Below the pieces are notes generated by a model. It saw only the letters and a list, made by a program, of their open reading frames with translations. It had not been told where the DNA came from and did no database searches. This document shows, piece by piece, positions 7,743-14,420 of a stretch of DNA of 14,560 nucleotides. Each line of letters opens with the position of its first letter. Position 1 is the first letter of the stretch. The position numbers and the translations under genes are program-made. This stretch comes from an uncultured Treponema sp. (GTDB taxonomy: Bacteria; Spirochaetota; Spirochaetia; Treponematales; Treponemataceae). Location of the stretch: assembly GCA_937885235.1 (NCBI GenBank), contig CAKZZK010000270.1, positions 1 to 14,560 of the forward strand, given 5' to 3'.

Positions 7743-9241
7743 AACTTCTTGTCCTCTGCAAGAGCCCGCATGATGTCGCGGTAGAAGCCCTGCATATCTG
7801 TCTGCACCTTCTTGAGCGCAGTTGCTTCTGATTCCATGCCTATGCTCCGTTCGTAGACGATGTAATCTGCGGGAACCGCCTCCCGTATCCATGCGGGATT
7901 ATTTAAGTTTTCCTTTATGATGCTCTGCAGCTGCCTGTAGCGCTTGGTGAAGTCAAACTTTTTGCGGGAAGAGAAGCACATGGGCATTCCCTCTGCCTTT
8001 TCCGGCACGCTGTTTTCAAAAAAATCCCAGCTGACGTCGCGAATATCACCGAGCGTGTTTTTGTACTGGTAATTATCGCTCAGGCGGAAGAGCCGCCCTC
8101 TGAAATTATAGGAAGAAAACCAGGAGCAGTAAATATTAAGCGCCGGAGATTTGAAAGAGGAGGGCAGGAGCCTGGTGTCCTGCGTGGCAAGGCGCATATC
8201 TTTCAGGCTGTCGCGGTTTTCAAGCTCGTTGGGCTGTGTATGCGCATAGCCATCGGCAGGTGCAAGGTCAAGGCCGCAAAAATACACGTCCGCTGTGGTC
8301 AGCTCTAAGGCAAGCTGTGCCGCAGTGCCGCTTACCGTCCCGTTCCTGTGAGCGGGGGTTGCTGAATAGCCGCATGCGGAAAGCAATGGTTCGCAGATGC
8401 CGTCGCCATAGGAAATCGGCACAATCTTGCCGTTTTCCATAAGCTCCCCAAAACAGGCTGACTCAGGTGAGAGCGCGAGGGGAATCTGCGGATATGCTTT
8501 CAATGTGGAAGCGAGGTGGAGCTTTGCCCAGTAGCCGCCGTCAGTGGAAAGGCAGAGGTCGGGGATAAGCCCTTGGCTGACAAGCGGACGGAGCGCGGAG
8601 GACACCGCGAGGAGAAAAAAGCGCTCTCGGTTTTTCTTTAGATAGGGAATTGAGCCTGCAAGGCTCGGTCCGCTCGCGCAGACAACAATCGGAGCTGTTC
8701 CCTTTTGGAAGTAATACGTGTCTTTTACAAAAAGGCAGAAGCGCAGGGAGTTACGCACCCACCGTCTGGCAAAAAAGCTTCTGGTGGCAAGCACATTCCT
8801 GCTTTTGAGCACGGCTGCCTTTATTTCCTGCCATGCCTTTCTTGATTCTGATGGAAACGCCTTTTCCGAAGGCTGCCAGGCAACAAAAAGGCAGGAGACT
8901 ATGCCCTCTTCACCCATGAATGAATAGATTTGCTCTGCCAGGGAAACTGAATTCTCTGAGGACGGATAAAATGTCTTGTCCCAGAGCTTTTCAGTTATTT
9001 TGAAATCAGACGAGTATTGGACTGTACAGAGTATGGAGCCGGGATAAAATTTTCGGAAGTAGACGGCGCAGTAGGAGAGCGCCGCGCCGGTTACGAGGAT
9101 ATACTTTGGTTTAAAGTCACAGCTTACATTTTGTACAAAGCGCAAGGCTTCGTGACTTGGGTCATACGCAGAGTGAAGCCTGATTGAATTACATAAGCAA
9201 GTCGCTTCGCCATTTGCGGACTTTGTAAAAACAATACTCAT
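7739..9241 (-). CDS. DUF115 / MptE-Maf-like protein, first of a tandem pair
   Basis: 500 residues, same family and order as the next gene but clearly diverged. The DUF115 core is visible: IVVCASGPSLAG (185-196), FLLAVSSALRPLVSQGLIPD (209-228), LCLSTDGGYW (229-238), GTVSGTAAQLAL (301-312) and FCGLDLAPADGYAHT (321-335). The N-terminal part keeps a strand YILVTGAALSYCAVYF (47-62) that resembles the nucleotide-binding region of the partner but lacks its GGIGGG loop. No signal peptide, so cytoplasmic. ATG overlaps the stop of the acidic repeat protein as TAATG, which implies coupled translation. The role is probably sugar or nonulosonate transfer as in Maf, or binding of a phosphorylated small molecule; no catalytic proof. 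The pair may have arisen by duplication and could act as a heterodimer (inference). Confidence 0.85.
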   Translation of the reverse strand: MSIVFTKSANGEATCLCNSIRLHSAYDPSHEALRFVQNVSCDFKPKYILVTGAALSYCAVYFRKFYPGSILCTVQYSSDFKITEKLWDKTFYPSSENSVSLAEQIYSFMGEEGIVSCLFVAWQPSEKAFPSESRKAWQEIKAAVLKSRNVLATRSFFARRWVRNSLRFCLFVKDTYYFQKGTAPIVVCASGPSLAGSIPYLKKNRERFFLLAVSSALRPLVSQGLIPDLCLSTDGGYWAKLHLASTLKAYPQIPLALSPESACFGELMENGKIVPISYGDGICEPLLSACGYSATPAHRNGTVSGTAAQLALELTTADVYFCGLDLAPADGYAHTQPNELENRDSLKDMRLATQDTRLLPSSFKSPALNIYCSWFSSYNFRGRLFRLSDNYQYKNTLGDIRDVSWDFFENSVPEKAEGMPMCFSSRKKFDFTKRYRQLQSIIKENLNNPAWIREAVPADYIVYERSIGMESEATALKKVQTDMQGFYRDIMRALAEDKKF

Positions 9242-11799
9242 TAAGCCAAACCGAGTTCTTTGAACAGTTTCTTGTAGGTGTTAAACTCTTCGGACTTTGC
9301 GAATTCCGCGATCTTTTCTTCGGGAAGGCTTTCAAGCAGCTGGTCCATGTATGACAGCACTGCTTTGATTTCTTCCTTCATCCCGCTTGGAATTTCCGTG
9401 TCAGTCATTGCCTCGCTTGCCGCTGCCACAGGTAGCAGCTCTGGCTCTTCTTCGGCTTTTTCTTCACCCCACGCGCTGAAGACTTCTTCCACAGGCTCTT
9501 CGGCAATATCTTCTTCCTGAACGCCTTCTTCGTCTACGGGCTTATCGCTGGTGAGGTACTCTATGCTGTCGGCAGAGAGCGGTTCGAGCTCTTCGCTGTC
9601 AAGCAGGTCCATTGGGTCGGCACTGCGTTCCACTGTTTCTGTGCTGATGTCCTCCTCCTCGGCAGCGGGAGGCATGGTGTCTTCTTCTGCTTCGGGGGCG
9701 GGCTCTTCTGTGGCAATCTCTTCAAGATCAGAGTCAGCTTCGAGAGATTCCAGCTCTTCCACTGTCTCAGATGAAATCGGTTCCTCAGCTACGAATTCTT
9801 CTTCTGTTACGCTTTCTTCTGCCGGAAGTTCTGCCTCTTCGGGCTTTCCCGCTTCAACGGGAACTTCTATCTCGTCGCTTGTTACAAAGCCTTCTTCCTC
9901 GCTGCTCTGCACAGGCTCTTCTATGATGTCTTCTGCCACAGTCGGCTCTTCAAGGAATTCAAGCTCTTCTGCTTCGGGCGCAGTTGCCTCAGGCATACTT
10001 GTCTCTGGCTCGGGAACTTCTTCAAGGCTTTCCAGTTCTTCCGCCACAGCGGGTTCTTCAAAGTCCATGCTCCTTTCCGCGACGGGTGCTTCTTCTGTCA
10101 CCTCTTCTGCGGCGGGAAGCTCTTCAATAATGGGCTCAGCGGGCGCTTCTTCTGCTGTCACAGTATCCTCGATGACGGGTTCCGCAGGAAGCTCTTCTGT
10201 TACCGTGCTGTCTTCAAGGACAGGCTCTGCGTCTAAGTCTTCTGCGGCGGGAACGTCTTCGAGAATAGGCTCGGCAGGGGCTTCTTCTGCTGTTTCACTT
10301 CCTTCAATCGCAGGTTCTGCCGCCACGTCTTCTGCAACGGGGACTTCTTCACTGATAGGCTCAACGGGTGCCTCTTCTTCTGCTGGCGCAATGTCCTCGA
10401 TGACGGGTTCACCGGGCAGCTCTTCCGTTACAGGCTCGTCTTCAATGACAGGCTCTGCGGGAAGCTCTCTCGTCGCCACGGTATCCTCAATGGCGGGCTC
10501 AGCGGGCGCTTCTTCCGTAAGTTCTGCAGAACCGAGGATATTGCTCAGCTCGCTGGTATCGAGCGCGACATCTTCCTCACCATTGCTCAGGCGCGGAGCT
10601 TCTTCTTCGGCGGCTTCGGGGATAATCTCGTCTTCTGTGGGTTCTTCTGTTACCGTATCCGCAGTGCCCAGAATGTTGGAAAGCTCGTTCGTATCGAGAG
10701 CGACATCTTCTTCTCCGTTGCTCAGGCGCGGCGCTTCTTCCTCGGCGGCTTCGGGAATAATCTCGTCCTCTGCGGGTTCTTCTGTTACCGCATCCGCAGT
10801 GCCCAAGATATTGGAAAGCTCGCTGGTGTCAAGTGCGACATCCTCGTCGCCATTGCTCAGGCGCGGAGCTTCTTCTTCGGCGGCTTCGGGGATAATCTCG
10901 TCATCCTCAGCCTGTTCTTCGGTAACTGCGTCCGCAGTGCCCAAGATATTGGAAAGCTCGTTCGTGTCGAGCGCGACATCTTCATCATCGCCTGCGAGAG
11001 TCTTCGTGCTTTCGGACTCGGCGGGCTGGGGAATATCATCATCAGAAACGGCTTCTGGTTCAGCTTGCGGCACGGGGACGGAACCTTTCTTGATGGTTTC
11101 AACCTCTGACTTCAAACCGTTGATTTCCTGTTTCAGGCTCATCAATTCATTGGCGATTTGTTCCAAAATTTTGTTTGTAGTACTCATTTCTTCCTTGTCT
11201 TCCATGGCTGTTCCTGTATATGAATCCTCAGCCTGCTGCTGAGATCCGTCCTCCTGCACTGCTGCCGGCGTAACGTCGGCTGCCTCCGTGCTGCTTGTTT
11301 CCTGCAAATCTTCCGTGAGGGATGCCGCCTCTTCCTCGAAGGTGTCGGGTATGGCAGCTTCCTCGCTCGCTGCTTCCTCATCACCGCCGCTCAGAGAGAC
11401 AGAGCCTCCGTTTTCATCTTCAATGTCATTCAAGAGGGAATCCACATCGAAGTCATCATCAGCGGCAGCCGCAGGATGCAGTTTATTGGAATCGGCTTCC
11501 TGAGGAGCCTCTTTTGACGGTTCAGATGCAAGGGAAACGCTTTCCTCCGTTGCATCCGATGCGTTTGCTTCAACCGGCTCATCATCGTTTGCTTCATCTG
11601 TGGAAACATTCATTTCAAAGTCTGTCTGGGCGGGGGCGCTCTGTTTGGCTTCCTCTGCGGCAGCTTCAGAACTTGAAGAACCCTCGTCATCGAGGCCGAA
11701 TTCAGACAAATCTACTTCTTCAGTGCTTGTGCTGCCGGAGTCGGCGGCAGGCGTGCTGTCTGAGCTGCCGGTAAAGTCGTCAAGGCTGATTTCTTCCAT
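9241..11799 (-). CDS. Acidic repeat protein, C-terminal part of a probably split gene
   Basis: 852 residues, dominated by Glu, Ala, Ser, Pro and Val, so largely disordered. Parts in order: two short motifs EEISLDDF (2-9) and EEVDLSEF (27-34); an acidic region; a probable coiled coil TTNKILEQIANELMSLKQEI (207-226) extending to about 237; four copies of a 45-46-residue repeat starting near 272 with the core VALDTNELSNILG; nine or ten 15-residue repeats (about 429-567) of the form EELPAEPVIEDTVTA; a further acidic region; and a compact helical C-terminus (806-852) with VLSYMDQLLESLPEEKI and YKKLFKELGL, the only part that looks folded. ATG 11799 has no ribosome site at usable distance, and the frame upstream stays open back to a TAA at 11880-11878. 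Function unknown; perhaps a scaffold for the operon. No signal peptide. Confidence 0.75.
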   Translation of the reverse strand: MEEISLDDFTGSSDSTPAADSGSTSTEEVDLSEFGLDDEGSSSSEAAAEEAKQSAPAQTDFEMNVSTDEANDDEPVEANASDATEESVSLASEPSKEAPQEADSNKLHPAAAADDDFDVDSLLNDIEDENGGSVSLSGGDEEAASEEAAIPDTFEEEAASLTEDLQETSSTEAADVTPAAVQEDGSQQQAEDSYTGTAMEDKEEMSTTNKILEQIANELMSLKQEINGLKSEVETIKKGSVPVPQAEPEAVSDDDIPQPAESESTKTLAGDDEDVALDTNELSNILGTADAVTEEQAEDDEIIPEAAEEEAPRLSNGDEDVALDTSELSNILGTADAVTEEPAEDEIIPEAAEEEAPRLSNGEEDVALDTNELSNILGTADTVTEEPTEDEIIPEAAEEEAPRLSNGEEDVALDTSELSNILGSAELTEEAPAEPAIEDTVATRELPAEPVIEDEPVTEELPGEPVIEDIAPAEEEAPVEPISEEVPVAEDVAAEPAIEGSETAEEAPAEPILEDVPAAEDLDAEPVLEDSTVTEELPAEPVIEDTVTAEEAPAEPIIEELPAAEEVTEEAPVAERSMDFEEPAVAEELESLEEVPEPETSMPEATAPEAEELEFLEEPTVAEDIIEEPVQSSEEEGFVTSDEIEVPVEAGKPEEAELPAEESVTEEEFVAEEPISSETVEELESLEADSDLEEIATEEPAPEAEEDTMPPAAEEEDISTETVERSADPMDLLDSEELEPLSADSIEYLTSDKPVDEEGVQEEDIAEEPVEEVFSAWGEEKAEEEPELLPVAAASEAMTDTEIPSGMKEEIKAVLSYMDQLLESLPEEKIAEFAKSEEFNTYKKLFKELGLA
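10099..10515 (-). repeat. Coding short repeats, about 45-bp unit, nine to ten copies
   Basis: Back-to-back 15-residue units in the acidic protein, for example EELPAEPVIEDTVTA, EEAPAEPIIEELPAA and EDLDAEPVLEDSTVT, one unit being 16 residues. The fixed core is (A/G)EP(V/I/A)(I/L)E(D/E). More diverged than the 135-bp repeats next to them. Confidence 0.85.
10537..10986 (-). repeat. Coding tandem repeat, 135/138-bp unit, three full copies plus a partial
   Basis: The anchor GCGACATC recurs at plus positions 10565, 10700, 10835 and 10973, spacings 135, 135 and 138, all multiples of three. The translated unit is 45-46 residues, including VALDT[NS]ELSNILG and EIIPEAAEEEAPRLSNG. Copies differ mainly by synonymous changes and by N/S, A/T or Q/P swaps, so they are recent in-frame duplications under protein-level constraint. 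Confidence 0.9.
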
Positions 11800-11880
11800 A
11801 GTATCAGGGCTGACGCTCCGTTCCGCCGCGGGTGCGGGTTCATCGCTGTCGAGGAAAGCCGAAAGGTCTACGCTTTCTTA
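11800..11880 (-). other. In-frame TAA and 26 open codons joining the two acidic ORFs
   Basis: TAA (11880-11878) ends the 218-residue ORF, and the same frame then continues open for 26 codons into ATG 11799. The bridge translates as ESVDLSAFLDSDEP and onward, which carries the same VxLxxF motif as both flanks. A run of seven G lies just before the stop. Shifting frame at that run does not help: both other frames meet a stop within about 20 codons (TAG and TGA). One base change in the TAA would fuse the ORFs into about 1,097 codons. Confidence 0.75.
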
Positions 11881-12534
11881 GTCCCCCCCGTCCGAGTCTG
11901 CCATTGCCTCGTTAAAGAGCGCATCAGCATCGAAGGAATCATCGTCATTGCCGCTGTCAGCAGTCTCCACTTCCAGATTGTCATCAAAGGTGAGGTCAAT
12001 GTCGAGCGGCTCGTTGTCTGCCTCGGCTTCATTTTTCTCTTCTTCCGCAGAGTCCGTAAAGCCATCACCGAAGAACTCATCGAGAGACACATCTCCGTCC
12101 TCTATAGTGCTTTCTTCTGCCGCCGCTTCGCTCGCGCGGACAGGGGTAGACGGCGTTTCCGACGGAGCATCGGAATCAAAGTCCGAAATGAATTCTTCGA
12201 GAGAGACATTTTCTTCTTCGCTGCCGGAATCCTTTGCATCGCTGCCTGCCTCTGGGGCGGAAGATGCAAAATCTTCTATTATTATGTCATCCATCGTGGT
12301 GTCAGTGCTGTCGTTACTCTCAGCCTTGACACTTTCCGTTTCTGCATTTTCCGGCTGTGCATCCGCCTCTTCATCAGCGGAAAGCCCGTCTAAGAAAGAA
12401 AAGTCGGGGAGTGAATTTACGGTGTCCTCGCCGACATTCCCCAGAATGGGATCAATGTCTTGTTCATCGTGAGGCGGGGTTTTTACCCACACGCCATATT
12501 GATCAAGTTCATTTGAATCCGAAGAATCACTCAT
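11878..12534 (-). CDS. Acidic protein, N-terminal part of a probably split gene
   Basis: 218 residues, strongly acidic and Ser-rich, cytoplasmic by lack of a signal peptide. The N-terminus contains YGVWVKTPPH (13-22), the only non-acidic, probably ordered stretch, then LPDFSFLDGL (42-51). Short motifs ENVSLEEF (108-115) and GDVSLDEF (147-154) are the same as those of the downstream 852-residue protein. The ribosome site AAAAGGGG six bases before ATG is the best in the operon. The ORF ends in SDGGD-TAA, and the frame stays open beyond. I read this as the true N-terminus of one long protein whose conserved C-terminal helices are in the next ORF; a genuine separate small acidic protein is the alternative. 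Function not recognised. Confidence 0.75.
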   Translation of the reverse strand: MSDSSDSNELDQYGVWVKTPPHDEQDIDPILGNVGEDTVNSLPDFSFLDGLSADEEADAQPENAETESVKAESNDSTDTTMDDIIIEDFASSAPEAGSDAKDSGSEEENVSLEEFISDFDSDAPSETPSTPVRASEAAAEESTIEDGDVSLDEFFGDGFTDSAEEEKNEAEADNEPLDIDLTFDDNLEVETADSGNDDDSFDADALFNEAMADSDGGD

Positions 12535-12540
12535 GTCTAT

Positions 12541-12548
12541 CCCCTTTT
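12541..12548 (-). promoter_or_regulatory. Strong ribosome-binding site of the acidic-protein operon
   Basis: Minus strand AAAAGGGG, six bases before the ATG at 12534. Much better than any site near ATG 11799, which supports initiation only at the first ORF of the pair. Confidence 0.75.
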
Positions 12549-12568
12549 ATATTTAAAGCTATGCTTTT

Positions 12569-12574
12569 ATTGTA
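12569..12574 (-). promoter_or_regulatory. Possible -10 element for the minus-strand operon
   Basis: Minus strand TACAAT (5 of 6 to TATAAT) lies 34 bases before the start codon, giving a leader of about 28 bases. No good -35 box is seen at 16-18 bases, so the call rests on the -10 and on its place in the 165-base AT-rich divergent gap. Confidence 0.35.
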
Positions 12575-12699
12575 TCGGCATAATTTCCATAAAAACTGAC
12601 ACTTTTATTCTAATACATAAATCCAAATTGCGCTAGAGGAAACTTCAATGTTTCAAAAAGCTCTCATTGCCCCCTCTGGAAATACCGAAAAAATAACAA

Positions 12700-13191
12700 A
12701 TGATTAAATGTAGAGTTCTGTCTGCTGCCTGCATAGGCACGTTGTTTTATGTGGTAGTCTCTATTTGCTGTGGCAGGAACAGCATCTGGGCTGAAAAGCA
12801 GCTTAATGAACAGAAACGTCTTTTGAGTATGCACACTGCTTCGATTGAAAAGACAAATGAAGAATTGAATCTCGAGAAAGTTGCCTTGGAGAAGGATATG
12901 GACGTGGTTGCCGCCTATGCGCGAAAACTTTCCTATATACGTGAGGGTGAAAAACTGGTGAAGGTGAGCGGCCTTGCCGTCCATGAGCACCAGATCTACG
13001 ATCCGGGCTTCGTCATGCTCCATAAAGAGGTGAAGTATTTTCCCGAATGGTTCTGCAAGAGCACGGGGCTTGTCATGTTTGCCTTGGCATACAGCGTGAT
13101 GCTTGCGCTTGATGCCGGTCACAGCCTTGTGCGCGTCCGCAGTGCCAAGAAGGGCTATTACAATGGAATGCAGGGGCTGCCGGTTGTATGA
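12700..13191 (+). CDS. FtsB/DivIC-family septum formation protein
   Basis: 163 residues. A short cytoplasmic N-terminus, a TM helix (about 8-25), then a periplasmic coiled coil (about 30-72) with the FtsB/DivIC pattern: a gly-asn near the membrane, leucine heptads, EEL-N-LE, and the closing ARKLSYIREGEKLVKVSG that corresponds to the family's A-R-x-x-G-x-x-x-x-G-E. These bitopic proteins join FtsL and FtsQ/DivIB to activate septal peptidoglycan synthesis. Unusual is the extra C-terminal part with a second hydrophobic helix GLVMFALAYSVMLALDAG (122-139), absent from classical FtsB (about 100 residues). ATG 12700 has no clear ribosome site. The stop overlaps the tsaC start (ATGA). The second helix would return the C-terminus to the cytoplasm. 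Confidence 0.75.
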   Translation: MIKCRVLSAACIGTLFYVVVSICCGRNSIWAEKQLNEQKRLLSMHTASIEKTNEELNLEKVALEKDMDVVAAYARKLSYIREGEKLVKVSGLAVHEHQIYDPGFVMLHKEVKYFPEWFCKSTGLVMFALAYSVMLALDAGHSLVRVRSAKKGYYNGMQGLPVV

Positions 13192-13781
13192 TATGCAGCA
13201 AGGCTGATTCCCGCTCGGCTGAGAAAGCGGCTGCATGCCTGCGTGAAGGAGGCATCGCCATCCTGCCGACCGATACGGTGTATGGATTTAGCGCCATCGT
13301 TGATCTCAGAGATAGTTCCCGCCATTTTAAGGCTGATGAAATAATTCGCTCCATCAAGGGGCGCAGCGAGGACAAGCCTTTCATCCAGCTTCTTGCCCGC
13401 CCGGAAGATATTTTCCTATATACTGATGATGTAATACCTTCTTCCCTGCTTGCAAAGTGGCCCGGTCCGCTGACGATAATCGTCCGCCTCAAGGAGAGCG
13501 CTCCCCTTTTGCAGCATGGCGCTACGGTGGCGTTCCGCTGCCCCGGCGATGTATGGCTCCGCACAGTGCTGGCTGCCTGCAATGCCCCTCTCTATTCGAC
13601 CAGCGTCAACCGCAGCGGCAAAAATGTGCTTTCCCGCATTGCCGACATCAGGGCTGAATTTGAAAGCGAGGTGCAGCTCATCGTTGACGACGGGGACAAA
13701 GAAGGCGCCCTGCCTTCAACCATCGTATCCGTGCAGGACGGCAAGATTTCTGTCCTGCGCCAAGGCGCCGTCACTATCTAG
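13188..13781 (+). CDS. tsaC: L-threonylcarbamoyladenylate synthase (YrdC/Sua5 family)
   Basis: 197 residues, the size of single-domain TsaC (E. coli 190) without the C-terminal Sua5 domain. It makes threonylcarbamoyl-AMP from threonine, bicarbonate and ATP, the first step of t6A37 synthesis in ANN-decoding tRNAs. Family residues are in place: GGIAILPTDTVYGF (21-34), the K-G-R-S-E-D-K-P-F segment (57-65), GPLTIIV (92-98), VAFRCPGD (112-119) and the S-T-S-V-N-R-S-G segment (136-143). ATG overlaps the upstream stop as ATGA, so translation is coupled to the FtsB-like gene. The end converges on smpB, the two stop codons being 10 bases apart with no room for a separate terminator. Nothing suggests a defect. 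Confidence 0.93.
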   Translation: MICSKADSRSAEKAAACLREGGIAILPTDTVYGFSAIVDLRDSSRHFKADEIIRSIKGRSEDKPFIQLLARPEDIFLYTDDVIPSSLLAKWPGPLTIIVRLKESAPLLQHGATVAFRCPGDVWLRTVLAACNAPLYSTSVNRSGKNVLSRIADIRAEFESEVQLIVDDGDKEGALPSTIVSVQDGKISVLRQGAVTI

Positions 13782-13791
13782 TGCCTTGTGT

Positions 13792-14256
13792 TTATGATTG
13801 CAGCCGGCTCCTGAACTCGCGCGCCATTTCTCTGTTCACGTCTCTTTCTCGGATGTCCGCCCGTTTGTCATACTGTTTTTTGCCTTTGCAGATGCCGAGA
13901 AGCACTTTGACACGTCCTTTCTTCAAGTAAAATTCCAGGGGCACAAGGGTGTAGCCCTTTTCGTCAACCTTGCGCGAGAGCCGCTTTATCTCTTCCCCGT
14001 GCAGGAGGAGCTTTTTCTTGCGGTCGGGATTGTGATTGAATACAGATGAAAATGAATACTCGGAGATGTGGAGGTTCTGTACCCACACCTCGCCGTTTTC
14101 AATGACGGCGAAGCTGTCCGCAAAGGAGATGCTTCCCCCTTTGACAGATTTTACCTCCGTCCCCTCGAGCACGATGCCGCATTCGATGGAATCTTCTATA
14201 GAGTAGTTAAAATGTGCCTTCCTGTTCTGGGCAATGATTTTCCGTGCTTCTGGCAT
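13792..14256 (-). CDS. smpB: SsrA (tmRNA)-binding protein SmpB
   Basis: 154 residues, normal length. SmpB binds tmRNA and delivers it to stalled ribosomes for trans-translation. Signature stretches: QNRKAHFNYSIEDSIECGI, then LEGTEVKSVKGG (31-42), the W-V-Q-N-L-H-I-S-E-Y segment (58-67) and LLLHGEEIKRL (83-93), with basic C-terminal KGKKQYDKR. The start agrees with family N-termini. There is no ribosome site, and a promoter lies immediately upstream, so the mRNA may start at the ATG. No ssrA (tmRNA) gene is visible in this window. Confidence 0.97.
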   Translation of the reverse strand: MPEARKIIAQNRKAHFNYSIEDSIECGIVLEGTEVKSVKGGSISFADSFAVIENGEVWVQNLHISEYSFSSVFNHNPDRKKKLLLHGEEIKRLSRKVDEKGYTLVPLEFYLKKGRVKVLLGICKGKKQYDKRADIRERDVNREMAREFRSRLQS

Positions 14257-14262
14257 AGTTGT

Positions 14263-14292
14263 ACTATAATGTATTTTTCGGGGAAATGTCCA
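14263..14292 (-). promoter_or_regulatory. smpB promoter, sigma-70 type
   Basis: On the minus strand, -35 TGGACA (plus 14287-14292, 5 of 6) and -10 TATAGT (plus 14263-14268, 5 of 6) with an 18-base spacer. Transcription would begin at about 14256-14257, at the A of the smpB ATG. This leaves no leader and no ribosome site. Confidence 0.6.
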
Positions 14293-14420
14293 GAGCTTTT
14301 TCTGCCGAATTCCTACACCTCAGCGGTTTTAGGGGAAGTGCTGCGACTGTCATGCCCATTTTTCCTGATCCTCATTTTACTATACTTTTGGGGTAAATGC
14401 TGTCGACCTGTTTCCGTAGT

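Noticed and set aside
9551..11242. Plus-strand open frame of 563 codons, Ser-rich, opposite the acidic repeats
   Set aside because: It is the antisense of GAA/GCA/TCT-rich codons, lacks a ribosome site, and its repeats only mirror the real minus-strand repeats. The minus strand has coupled starts and a folded C-terminus.
11881..11890. Programmed frameshift at the G7 run
   Set aside because: The two ORFs are in the same frame, so a shift would not join them, and both alternative frames stop within about 20 codons.
12596..12617. Promoter for the FtsB-like gene starting at CTGACA
   Set aside because: The -35 match is good, but no hexamer at 15-18 bases matches a -10 element beyond about half of the positions.
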